From assembly GCA_001792115.1 (NCBI GenBank), contig MGFX01000001.1:69847-122693 (forward strand): a stretch of 52,847 bases of DNA, written 5' to 3'. Source of the stretch: Candidatus Woesebacteria bacterium RBG_16_42_24. Lineage in GTDB: Bacteria > Patescibacteriota > Microgenomatia > UBA8517. Below the pieces are notes generated by a model. It had not been told where the DNA came from and did not search any database. It saw nothing but the letters and a program-made list of their open reading frames with translations. Position 1 is the stretch's first letter; each line of letters begins with the position of its first letter. This document shows, piece by piece, positions 44,308 through 52,847 of this stretch. Position numbers and translations under genes: made by a program.

Positions 44308-45324
44308 TTACTGTTTTTCTATGCCATAAATTCCGGCTGCCAATTCGGGAATAATTTTATCCGCCTCTTTTTCGACGACACCCTCACTCATAATGACCAA
44401 GACGAAGGGTACATCGGCGTAAACTATTCCTGCATCGTTAACTACGTGCACCTCGCGGCCGTATTTGTGTGCGACGCGAACATCGTTAATCCCGGCCGCT
44501 ATCCAATCCTCATAGATGGTGTCTGTAAGAGAATTGAGTATTGCCTCACGCGATTCCGGGGCTACAATTTCACCCTTCCATAATTTCTTAAAAAACATCC
44601 CTATCTCTTTGGGGGTCGTTTCGTTTTCCGTGAGAGAGGTGTTTTCCATTCCCAATTTAGTAGTTACTTCGCTGATCTTTGCATCCCCCAAAGAATTTCT
44701 AACTATCCGAAATGCTTCATTATCTGAGGACTTTCCCATTGCGAGAACCAATTCCCTATACGTTCTTTTTTGGCCCGACGGCACCTTGTCCAGATCTAAA
44801 TTTCCCGCTTCGGCCTCCATATAGACAGCAGCAATTACGGGGAGCTTGATAAGTGATGCCGCCTGCAATATTTTATCCTCATTCACACCGTAGGAACTAA
44901 CGTCTCCAAGTCTTAATACATAAAGCGAATAAACTCCGGAAAGTGCTTTTGTTTTTTCATTAAAAAATTCCTCTGCCTTTCTCGCCTTCCTTCTGGCCTC
45001 TGAATCTTCGCCAATTACAATTGTTTCTTCGCCAAAGAAATTAAAGGAAGGTATTGAAACTTTTAGTCTGGGGAGGTTGGGAAGTTTCCAGCCCCTAGCT
45101 TGGAGAGCCAATACTGCTGAAGTAATAATTGTTGCCAAAAAGAGAAAGAGAATAAGAAGTCTCTCTTTTTTACCCCAAGGCCTTGGCGGCTCTTTCCTCT
45201 TCCTCTTATTCTCGGGTTTAAGGTCTCGGATTCTGCGGTATCTAGGGACTTCTTCCAAATCCTCTTCTTTGTCATAATCGTCGTCATAATCATTGTCTCT
45301 TCTTCTAAAAATAGACATAGTCAA
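44308..45324 (-). CDS. class-A beta-lactamase-like serine hydrolase, membrane anchored
   Basis: QAASLIKLPV (SxxK), SSDNEA (SDN), AHKYGRE (KTG variant). Confidence 0.82.
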   Translation of the reverse strand: MTMSIFRRRDNDYDDDYDKEEDLEEVPRYRRIRDLKPENKRKRKEPPRPWGKKERLLILFLFLATIITSAVLALQARGWKLPNLPRLKVSIPSFNFFGEETIVIGEDSEARRKARKAEEFFNEKTKALSGVYSLYVLRLGDVSSYGVNEDKILQAASLIKLPVIAAVYMEAEAGNLDLDKVPSGQKRTYRELVLAMGKSSDNEAFRIVRNSLGDAKISEVTTKLGMENTSLTENETTPKEIGMFFKKLWKGEIVAPESREAILNSLTDTIYEDWIAAGINDVRVAHKYGREVHVVNDAGIVYADVPFVLVIMSEGVVEKEADKIIPELAAGIYGIEKQ

Positions 45325-45441
45325 TTTTACAATTACTAATTACTAATTCCTAAAGAAATTCTAACCTTTCGTATTATTTTCGGAGAGGAATTCACTATTA
45401 ATTTGCGCAGTTCCCAGGGGAAATTATTTATTCAATAATCT

Positions 45442-46431
45442 TTATTTTCGCCGTGTTCCCCAGATTTCCTGATTGACAAGGTTGTCTGGTTTTTTATCCG
45501 AGAAAGTATCAATTATGGCACTTACCGCAAGTTCCCCCATTTTACCCCTAGCTTCATAGGTAGCACTTGCTATATGGGGAGTTAAGACCACATTTTCCAT
45601 TCCAATAAGTTCCGGGTCAATGTTTGGCTCGTTATCATAAACGTCCAGTCCCGCTCCCCCCAAATGCCCGCTTCTTAAGGCTTCAACTAAAGCGTGTTCG
45701 TCAACAATCGGACCGCGCGCGGTGTTTAAAAGAAACGCCCCTTGTTTCATTTTAGAAAAAGCATCGGAACTGACCATATGTCTCGTCTCATCACTTAGGG
45801 GCACATGAAGTGAAACAAAGTCGCTCTTTGCCAAAAGCTCATCGAGTGAGGCAAAAGTAACTCCCAGTTCTTTCTCTGCTTCCGGATCTGGACTTCTTTT
45901 ATTATAAAGGACCGTCATGTTATAACCCTTGGCACGTCTTGCAACCATTCCGCCAATTCGTCCCAAACCAATAATTCCCAGGGTTTTCCCTATCAAGTTT
46001 CTCCCCAAAAAAATGTCCGGCTCCCAACCCTTATATCCACCACGTCTCGTTGCCTCATCTGCCTCGACAATCCTGCGAGACAAGGCAAGGATAAGCGCCC
46101 AGGTGTGCTCGGCTACTGCCTCATTGACCTCCTCGCAAGGAGTATTTGCAACCAAAATTTGCCGGTCAGTTGCGGCTTTGACATCTATATTGTCAAAACC
46201 CACGGCGTAGTTTGAAATAAGCTTTAACTGGGGCCCCGCCGCGTCCATCAAATCCCCACCAATCTCGTCCGTCAAAAGCGATAAAATTGCATCTTTGCTG
46301 GCAACTTTTTCTAAAAGCTCCTCTGGGGTGAGTGCCCTATCAAACTCCGAAATTTCGACCTCATGCCCAACTTCCTTTAACTTTTCTAAATGATTTCCTG
46401 GAATCTTTCTTGTTACAAAAATCTTTGCCAT
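45442..46431 (-). CDS. D-isomer-specific 2-hydroxyacid (glyoxylate/D-glycerate) dehydrogenase
   Basis: LGIIGLGRIGGMVARR, LLNTARGPIVDEHAL, LTPHIASAT. Confidence 0.92.
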   Translation of the reverse strand: MAKIFVTRKIPGNHLEKLKEVGHEVEISEFDRALTPEELLEKVASKDAILSLLTDEIGGDLMDAAGPQLKLISNYAVGFDNIDVKAATDRQILVANTPCEEVNEAVAEHTWALILALSRRIVEADEATRRGGYKGWEPDIFLGRNLIGKTLGIIGLGRIGGMVARRAKGYNMTVLYNKRSPDPEAEKELGVTFASLDELLAKSDFVSLHVPLSDETRHMVSSDAFSKMKQGAFLLNTARGPIVDEHALVEALRSGHLGGAGLDVYDNEPNIDPELIGMENVVLTPHIASATYEARGKMGELAVSAIIDTFSDKKPDNLVNQEIWGTRRK

Positions 46432-46451
46432 GAATAACAGCGCCTTTCCGC

Positions 46452-47447
46452 TTAAAATTCTCCCAATTCTACTTTAGAGCTAATAAATCTTTCTTTCCAC
46501 TCCTCGATTTGGTCTGCCTTAAGAAGTCCTTTTTGTGGCCCTTGATAGCCTATTACCGAGGCTGAATTGACCGTACCCCAAATCAAAGCCTCTTCAAGGG
46601 GTTTCCCTTTGATTATTGCCGAAAGACACCCCGAACCAAATGCGTCTCCTGCACCGGTCCTTTGGAAAGCATCGACCGGCAAAACTCCTGATTTCAAAAA
46701 CTTCGAACCGTCATAAAGATAAGAACCATTGCCTCCGTCGGTAATAACCGCGATCTTAGGACCCAGTCCCGAGAGTGCAGTTAAAAGCTCTTTTTCCTTG
46801 CCACTTTCCGTATCGGCCTGCGTCAATTTCCCCGCCTCTTGCCTATTCACAAAAATCACGTCTGTTTTTTTAAGAACTGGAGTTAAATCCTCCCTCTCAG
46901 CCCTAATTTGATAACTACCAGGGTTAAAGGCAAGGCGAATATTTGGATTTGCCTCAAGCCACTCAACTACCTTCTGGTAAAAGGGTAAGAAGGATTCACC
47001 CATTGAAGTTAAATAAACCCAGACGGGGGCCGGAATTTCGCGGGGAAAATCATAAGTACGTGGTGCGTGATAGACGAATATTGTGCGCTCCCCGGAGTAG
47101 TTAACGATTGTCGAGTAGTTCGAGGAAGTCCCGGGTTGTCTGACAACATAATCCATTCCTACCCCCTCGCTCTTTAGCTTCTCAATAATCAAGTTCCCAA
47201 TACTATCATCCCCCAAAGTTAGAACTATGGCGCAATTTACTCCCAATCTCTTCGTCCCAACCGCGTTATTGGCCGCATTTCCGCCGGTGGAAAACACCAA
47301 ATCTTTAACAGGAATCTTGTCGCCGTAGGAGAAAGCAATGAAACACTCTTTGGTATCAATCTGGCAAAGAGTTTCGCTCTCTGTGGGCGTCATAAAAGCA
47401 TCCATTGACGCATCTCCGATTGAAATTAGTTCGTAGTTACCCTCCAT
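46452..47447 (-). CDS. PfkB-family carbohydrate kinase
   Basis: STGGNAANNAVGTKRLG, VDAFQRTGAGDAFGSGCLSAI. Confidence 0.9.
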   Translation of the reverse strand: MEGNYELISIGDASMDAFMTPTESETLCQIDTKECFIAFSYGDKIPVKDLVFSTGGNAANNAVGTKRLGVNCAIVLTLGDDSIGNLIIEKLKSEGVGMDYVVRQPGTSSNYSTIVNYSGERTIFVYHAPRTYDFPREIPAPVWVYLTSMGESFLPFYQKVVEWLEANPNIRLAFNPGSYQIRAEREDLTPVLKKTDVIFVNRQEAGKLTQADTESGKEKELLTALSGLGPKIAVITDGGNGSYLYDGSKFLKSGVLPVDAFQRTGAGDAFGSGCLSAIIKGKPLEEALIWGTVNSASVIGYQGPQKGLLKADQIEEWKERFISSKVELGEF

Positions 47448-48465
47448 TTTCTCCTTTCTCCATCTCGGCCTTATATTGGCCGGATCGGGCTAGACTATTT
47501 AGTTTTGCCCTCTTATAAAGTTCTTTTTGTGCGGCCGGGATATTTGCATCATCGCCTTTCCAAACTTCCATGGCAGGGCCTTCGAGAGCGCGCTCAAAAG
47601 AAAATGCCAGTTCCCATGGGTGAGGTCCTTTCTCATTCATCAAATCAAGGTGTGCAGTCATCTCACCCGCTGCGTCTCCTCCGGAGAGAAAAACTACTCC
47701 CGGAACTTCGGTGGGAACCGTGTTATGAAGCGTACTTAATGTGGCTTCAACCACCTTTTCATTCTCAACCTCCTCACTGCTATCTTTTCCAGGGTGAACA
47801 ACATTGGGCTTTAAAAGCATTCCTCCCAAAAAAACTTTATGATCAACGAGTTTCTTAAATACGCTCTTAAGAACTCTCGCCGTTACCTCCTTGCACCTTT
47901 CTATTCCATGACTCCCTTCCATCAAAACTTCCGGTTCAACAATCGGTACTAGATCCGCCTCTTGGGCGAGCGCCGCATACCGGGCAAAAACTTCTGAATT
48001 GGCCTCAATACCTACATCTGTAGGAATACCATCTCCAATGGTTATTACTGCGCGCCATTTGGTAAATCTCGCCCCAAGTTCTTTATATTCAACCAGCCGC
48101 TCTCGGAGCCCATCGAGCCCCTCCGTTACTTTCTCTCCAGGAAAATTAGCCAAATCTTTTGTTCCTTTATCAACTTTTATCCCAATAATAATTCCCTGCT
48201 TCTTAACAAGCTCCGTAAATGGTATCCCATCTTTTGTATTCCCCTTGAGAGTATCTTCATGAAGGATAATTCCGCTAATAAATTCCCCCAACCCTTCTGT
48301 CTTTATTAGCATCTCGCGAAAATCTCGCCTAGCTTCCTCCGAAGGGACAATCCCTACAGCCTCCAGTCTTTTATCAAGCGTGGCGGGGCTTGCGTCATTC
48401 GCCCAAACTCCTTTTCCGGGGGCAACCAAAGCTTGGGCAGTTTCTTTCAGGGCAGCTTGATCCAT
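47437..48465 (-). CDS. fructose-bisphosphate aldolase class I
   Basis: TAQALVAPGKGVWANDASPATLDKRLE, KWRAVITIGDG, PIVEPEVLMEG, GGMLLKPNVV. Confidence 0.93.
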   Translation of the reverse strand: MDQAALKETAQALVAPGKGVWANDASPATLDKRLEAVGIVPSEEARRDFREMLIKTEGLGEFISGIILHEDTLKGNTKDGIPFTELVKKQGIIIGIKVDKGTKDLANFPGEKVTEGLDGLRERLVEYKELGARFTKWRAVITIGDGIPTDVGIEANSEVFARYAALAQEADLVPIVEPEVLMEGSHGIERCKEVTARVLKSVFKKLVDHKVFLGGMLLKPNVVHPGKDSSEEVENEKVVEATLSTLHNTVPTEVPGVVFLSGGDAAGEMTAHLDLMNEKGPHPWELAFSFERALEGPAMEVWKGDDANIPAAQKELYKRAKLNSLARSGQYKAEMEKGENGG

Positions 48466-48494
48466 TGATATTACCAATTTATCACACGTATACT
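48465..48494 (+). promoter_or_regulatory. promoter of paralog 1 (leaderless type)
   Basis: TTGATA - N18 - TATACT, GTG start 7 nt after the -10. Confidence 0.65.
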
Positions 48495-48500
48495 TAACTT

Positions 48501-49070
48501 GTGAACAGCAATAGAAAATTTAACAACACCATTATTCTTTTGGTTGTCACCCTCGTATTGGTAGGAACGGTAGGTTATTACCTTAGCTTGAACAAAAAGA
48601 GCACAGATGTCTTTCAATTTGCAGTAACTACCACTCCCTCCACGGAAACCGCAAACTGGAAAACATACAACAACACAAAGCACGCTTATTCATTTAGATA
48701 TCCAGATGATATGTATACCCCTCTTGTTGGAGGAGAAGGAGGAAGTAAACCAGCTGACGCAGAAACAACTACATTCTTGTTATATTCTTCAAACCCTGAT
48801 AATCGCTATATTGTAGTCAGTGTGGTTGATCAAAAAACTAATTTGTCCGACTCTAATGATATAGAGGAAGTTGAATCGACCGAAGTCAGTGTGCAAAATG
48901 CGAAAGTATATAAATATAAAGACACTCCTGGGTATCAGTTTCGATACAGCTACCAATATGTTTTCGATAATGGAAAAGATCAGGTATATTTCAGCCTCTT
49001 TCATAATGACGATCCCCTTGTGTTAGAGAAACTTCGTCAAATCCTCTCCACTTTTAAATTCACTAACTAA
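48501..49070 (+). CDS. tandem paralog 1, anchored PsbP-like protein
   Basis: One TM; WKTYNNTKHAYSFRYP...LRQILSTFKFTN*. Confidence 0.7.
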   Translation: MNSNRKFNNTIILLVVTLVLVGTVGYYLSLNKKSTDVFQFAVTTTPSTETANWKTYNNTKHAYSFRYPDDMYTPLVGGEGGSKPADAETTTFLLYSSNPDNRYIVVSVVDQKTNLSDSNDIEEVESTEVSVQNAKVYKYKDTPGYQFRYSYQYVFDNGKDQVYFSLFHNDDPLVLEKLRQILSTFKFTN

Positions 49071-49076
49071 CCTTCC

Positions 49077-49106
49077 TTGCCTTAACTGTTGTAGCATACG
49101 TATACT
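49077..49106 (+). promoter_or_regulatory. promoter of paralog 2 (leaderless type)
   Basis: TTGCCT - N18 - TATACT, GTG start 7 nt after. Confidence 0.6.
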
Positions 49107-49112
49107 TAGGTT

Positions 49113-49676
49113 GTGAACACTAAAAGGGGGTTTACCCCAATTTTGATATTAGCTATTTTTGGGCTGATCGCGGTTGTCGGGTATCTTGCTATAAAAGGCT
49201 ATATCTTCTCTACTTCTCCCCCTGCATCCATAACTCCTTCAACACAAATCCAAAACTCAATAACTGAGTGGCAAACTTACACCAATACAGAATACTACTA
49301 CTCAATAAAGTATCCGCCCACGTTTAGAACTCAGGTAATTTCTTCTGAGTCGGGAACTACGGAAGCACCTCCCAACGCAAGAAGTCTGTACATTTATAAT
49401 CCTGACATCGAAGAGCCTTATGTAAACAGACATATCAGTTTGGAAGTTCTGGGATTACCACCGACCTATGGCAGCGAGTGGACAAGTACTCAAATATCAT
49501 TGGGGGATAAAGATGCAACTAAACTAGTAAACTCCAAATCCGGTAATTTTGATATTTATTTAGTTCATTTAGATAATAATCTGGGAGTGGTTGAGATTTA
49601 CGTTTCCAATATGGAGGATAAAAGAACTGTATCGAATCAAATCCTCTCCACCCTTCGATTTGACTCAGGGCAATAG
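49113..49676 (+). CDS. tandem paralog 2, anchored PsbP-like protein
   Basis: MNTKRGFTPILI; WQTYTNTEYYYSIKYP...NQILSTLRFDSGQ*. Confidence 0.7.
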   Translation: MNTKRGFTPILILAIFGLIAVVGYLAIKGYIFSTSPPASITPSTQIQNSITEWQTYTNTEYYYSIKYPPTFRTQVISSESGTTEAPPNARSLYIYNPDIEEPYVNRHISLEVLGLPPTYGSEWTSTQISLGDKDATKLVNSKSGNFDIYLVHLDNNLGVVEIYVSNMEDKRTVSNQILSTLRFDSGQ

Positions 49677-49777
49677 CCTTTCAATTTCTTGATTGATCCT
49701 CCGTAGTCTCGCTCGGCCTTCGTAGCCACTTCGGCGAAGGGGGCGCGAAGTAGGACAAATTCACCAACTAGCCTTCC

Positions 49778-49807
49778 TTGCCCTAATTGCCTTATCACAC
49801 GTATACT
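49778..49807 (+). promoter_or_regulatory. promoter of paralog 3 (leaderless type)
   Basis: TTGCCC - N18 - TATACT, GTG start 7 nt after. Confidence 0.6.
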
Positions 49808-49813
49808 TAGGTT

Positions 49814-50452
49814 GTGAACACTAAAAGGGGGGTTGTGGCTTTACTTCCCGTAATAGTAATTGCAATCTTGCTAATAGCAGTAGGAGGATATTTTGTCTAT
49901 CCAAGCTTTATGGTCCAAAAAAAACCCAGTGTAACCCCGTCTCCATATCCATCTTCCCCCGCCGAACCAACTCCAATAACCATTACAGAACCTACCGAAA
50001 ATTGGGAATCTTATTCCAACCCTATTTATAATTTTGCAATTGGTATCCCGCCTGGTTGGGAAGCGGCCATGAATGATTGCTCTGATACTGAGACGCCACC
50101 GTCCAATTGCTATCCTACTTTCGAACTGGTAGATAAATCACCCATTGATTATGGCCTTCTAATAACTTTGCGTATGGGTTCGGACAAAGGCAAATCCCTG
50201 GAGGAAATCGCAGATGAGATGTATAGGGGGTATCAGATGGGTGTTTCACAATGGGAAAATCCAGATGACTTTGTTCTCAAACAAACGACTTTCAAAAACA
50301 AGAAGGCATATATTATCACCCGCATAGATACTCCTTCGGCAATTAGGGAATTGATTACCCTCCATAAGGGAAGATTCTATGATTTTGGATGGGCAATGGG
50401 CAACGCGGAAAATTTCGATCAAATCCTCTCCACCTTCAAATTCACTGATTAG
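49814..50452 (+). CDS. tandem paralog 3, anchored PsbP-like protein
   Basis: MNTKRGVVALLP; WESYSNPIYNFAIGIP...DQILSTFKFTD*. Confidence 0.7.
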   Translation: MNTKRGVVALLPVIVIAILLIAVGGYFVYPSFMVQKKPSVTPSPYPSSPAEPTPITITEPTENWESYSNPIYNFAIGIPPGWEAAMNDCSDTETPPSNCYPTFELVDKSPIDYGLLITLRMGSDKGKSLEEIADEMYRGYQMGVSQWENPDDFVLKQTTFKNKKAYIITRIDTPSAIRELITLHKGRFYDFGWAMGNAENFDQILSTFKFTD

Positions 50453-51444
50453 CTACTTTTTCTACCCAATACTCTTTTAACTGCCTCGATAATATCTTTC
50501 GATTTCATTTTATACTTCTCGAGAAGTTCATCAGGGGCCCCAGACTCTCCGAAAGAATCCGGCATGCCTATAAATTCCATTGGGGTTGGGAAATTCTTGG
50601 CCAAAACTTCAGCGACCGCTCCTCCTAATCCTCCTGTTATCTGATTTTCCTCAACCGTCACAACCGCCCCGGTCGTCTTTGCCGCGCGAATTATTGCCTG
50701 TTCGTCCAGGGGCTTAATGGTATGGCAATTTATTACCAAGCTTTCTATTCCCTTTTTTTCAAGCTCTTTGGCTGCCAAAAGTGCCTCATAGACAAGGGGG
50801 CCGCAGGCAATTATGGCAACCTGTGGGTCTTTGGATTCCCAAAATGTTTCAACTCGCCCGATTTTGAACGGAGTATCATCTGATGTAAAAACCGGAGTTT
50901 TCTCTCTGGCAAAGCGTAAATAAGTAGGCTTTCCGTTCTTGGCCGCCTCCATTGTTGCTTTTTTGGCTTCAAGGCAGTCACAAGGGTTAACAACTATCAT
51001 GTTTGGCATTGCCCTCATAATAGAAATGTCCTCGAGCATCTGGTGGGTGGCCCCGTCGGGGCCTACCGTAAGTCCCGCATGCGCCCCTGCTATTTTTACG
51101 GGAACGTCATTTAAGGCAATTGTCGTTCTTATTTGCTCCCAATTTCTACCCGGAGAAAAAGCCGCATATGAAGAAATAAATGGAATTTTGCCATAATTTG
51201 CCATTCCCGCAGCGAGGGTGGCCAAAGCTTGCTCGGCGACGCCGACCTCGATGTAGCGCTCGGGAAACCTCTCCTCAAAAAGAATTGAACGGGTACTTTC
51301 TTTTAGGTCAGCCGAAAGAACCACAACTTTCTCGTCTTTCTCCCCCGCCGCCACAAGTCCCTCCCCATATCCCTGGCGATTAGCCACCATTTCAATATCT
51401 TTCTCAAAAATCTTTGAATTTAATCTGGAACTTTTATTTATCAT
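50449..51444 (-). CDS. transketolase C-terminal subunit
   Basis: VVLSADLKEST, GVAEQALATLAAGMA, AGLTVGPDGATHQMLEDI. Confidence 0.92.
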   Translation of the reverse strand: MINKSSRLNSKIFEKDIEMVANRQGYGEGLVAAGEKDEKVVVLSADLKESTRSILFEERFPERYIEVGVAEQALATLAAGMANYGKIPFISSYAAFSPGRNWEQIRTTIALNDVPVKIAGAHAGLTVGPDGATHQMLEDISIMRAMPNMIVVNPCDCLEAKKATMEAAKNGKPTYLRFAREKTPVFTSDDTPFKIGRVETFWESKDPQVAIIACGPLVYEALLAAKELEKKGIESLVINCHTIKPLDEQAIIRAAKTTGAVVTVEENQITGGLGGAVAEVLAKNFPTPMEFIGMPDSFGESGAPDELLEKYKMKSKDIIEAVKRVLGRKSS

Positions 51445-52317
51445 TTATTCGTGTTCGGATTTGATCTTACCTCCCAGGGTTCTTAATTGGGCTAAGGCTA
51501 TCTTTGCTTGCTCGGCTTTTGGCGGCTCGCCAGGTATATCGGCCGCCCCGGGTACTGCCCCGTGCCATTTAAAGTCATACTCCATAAAATCCACCCCTTT
51601 ACCGGGAATTGTGTGGGCAATAATTACTGTTGGTTTCTCATAGACCGCTCTTGCTTGATTTACGGCATCTATAATTTCTTCCATATTGTGGCCATCAATT
51701 CCAATTACATGCCAATTGAAAGCCTTATATTTATCTTCTAATGGCTCAAGAGGCATAATATCTTCGGTGTGCCCCGAGATTTGGATGTTATTCCTATCAA
51801 CTATGCAAGTTAAATTTGAAAGGTTATATTTTCCCGCAAATGCTACTGCCTCCCAATGGTTTCCCTCTTGGTGTTCGGCGTCAGATGTTAGGCAAAAAAC
51901 TCTAAATCTGGCTCCGTCCATCCTGGCCGCATAGGCATAACCCGCTGCTTGGGCAAGACCGCTTCCTAGTGGCCCAGAGGTAGTCTCAATTCCAATTAGT
52001 TTTGTTCTTTCGGGGTGCCCCTGGAGACCTGAACCCAATTTCCTTAGGGTTTTGAGCTTGGAGATGGGGAAAAATCCGCGGTGGGCCATTGTCGCATAAA
52101 GGACTGGCGCGATGTGGCCACTGGACAGAATTAACCTATCGCGCTCGGGCCAGTCGGGTTTTTTGGGATCGATATTTAATATTTCAAAATAAAGTGCGGT
52201 AAAAACATCCGCCATCCCTAAGGGCCCTGCGGAATGGCCGGACCCTGCAGCAAGAAGCATCTTTATGATGTCCTTCCTTATCTCATTGGCCTTCTTTTCT
52301 AGCTCCTCTATTGTCAT
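51445..52317 (-). CDS. transketolase N-terminal (TPP) subunit
   Basis: GHSAGPLGMADVFTALYF, GSGLAQAAGYAYA, TSDAEHQEGNHWEA, IVDRNNIQ. Confidence 0.93.
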   Translation of the reverse strand: MTIEELEKKANEIRKDIIKMLLAAGSGHSAGPLGMADVFTALYFEILNIDPKKPDWPERDRLILSSGHIAPVLYATMAHRGFFPISKLKTLRKLGSGLQGHPERTKLIGIETTSGPLGSGLAQAAGYAYAARMDGARFRVFCLTSDAEHQEGNHWEAVAFAGKYNLSNLTCIVDRNNIQISGHTEDIMPLEPLEDKYKAFNWHVIGIDGHNMEEIIDAVNQARAVYEKPTVIIAHTIPGKGVDFMEYDFKWHGAVPGAADIPGEPPKAEQAKIALAQLRTLGGKIKSEHE

Positions 52318-52847
52318 TGTTGGAATGCTTTCTCCTCTTGGTGCACATATTCCTGAGCGGCAAGTGCCCCCTCAAAAATTTGAATCGCTTTGTAGGCTTC
52401 GTCCGGAGTATTGACAACTTTATAAACTTTAAGATCCTCCGGCCGAATTCTCATATTTCTCTCAAACTCCCTAATTATTTCATTCCAAAAGTCTCCATAA
52501 AGAATGAGGGGTTTGTGGTGGCCAAAATAAAGTCTGGCCAAGCCCCAAGCCATTCCAAATTCGGAAATTGTGCCGGTTCCACCTCTAAAAATCACATAAG
52601 CGTCCCCCAACTCCAAAAGCTTTAGAGTCCGCTCAAGATAATTTTTGGTGCGAATTTCCTCATCCAGAGGATTTCCAGGGTCACGACCTTCAAAATTGGT
52701 AATATCCTTCGGGTAGAAAGTCACTCCTATGGCGTAGCCGCCTGCGGATTTGGCCCCCTCGGAAACCGCCCGCATAGTCCCCGGACCCCCGCCATTTATA
52801 CAAACATAGCCTTTACCAGTTAAATATTTAGAAACTTCGTAGGCTTC
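52314..52847 (-). CDS. LOG-family (lysine decarboxylase-like) protein, N-terminus beyond window
   Basis: EAYEVSKYLTGKGYVCINGGGPGTMRAVSEGA and FRGGTGTISEFGMAW; frame open to the window edge. Confidence 0.88.
   Translation of the reverse strand, partial: EAYEVSKYLTGKGYVCINGGGPGTMRAVSEGAKSAGGYAIGVTFYPKDITNFEGRDPGNPLDEEIRTKNYLERTLKLLELGDAYVIFRGGTGTISEFGMAWGLARLYFGHHKPLILYGDFWNEIIREFERNMRIRPEDLKVYKVVNTPDEAYKAIQIFEGALAAQEYVHQEEKAFQQ

Noticed and set aside
50449-52317. Transketolase split as gene decay
   Set aside because: Two-subunit transketolases are common; both halves are intact and adjacent.

Overview
This 52.8-kb window is gene-dense, mostly minus-strand and bacterial. Small genes, archaeal-type DNA-repair enzymes, a class I FBP aldolase, a B12-dependent RNR and short in-frame repeat insertions in housekeeping genes suggest a Patescibacteria/CPR-type genome (inference only). 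Recognisable content: CsoR/DUF1573/thioredoxin locus, pth, pcm, EndoQ-like PHP nuclease, Ca2+ antiporter and P-type ATPase, ATP-dependent DNA ligase, Fic, nnrD, recF, mutM, GT4, 5'-3' exonuclease, ftsH, trpS, FtsB-like, a Xer-like recombinase, a TraG/HerA-like ATPase, cobalamin adenosyltransferase, nrdJ, nrdR, an RnlA/HEPN-like ORF, two PBP1A paralogs, a class-A beta-lactamase-like protein, a sugar-metabolism block, three tandem paralogs and a split transketolase. Most unusual signals: (1) a nested tRNA locus at 30.67-30.92 kb, where a complete tRNA(UAU) lies inside the anticodon loop of a second tRNA, both apparently downstream of a third tRNA 5' half; (2) a GC-rich, helix-rich ~0.58-kb region behind a perfect TTGACA-N17-TATAAT promoter (28.65-29.27 kb), a candidate structured RNA or small-ORF transcript; (3) a three-copy ~110-nt two-hairpin element with variable but complementary stems, always upstream of a gene in the same orientation; (4) cargo flanked by direct repeats of the 3' end of a conserved gene (pcm, EndoQ); (5) three paralogs sharing a promoter placed for leaderless translation. 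No CRISPR array or rRNA was seen.
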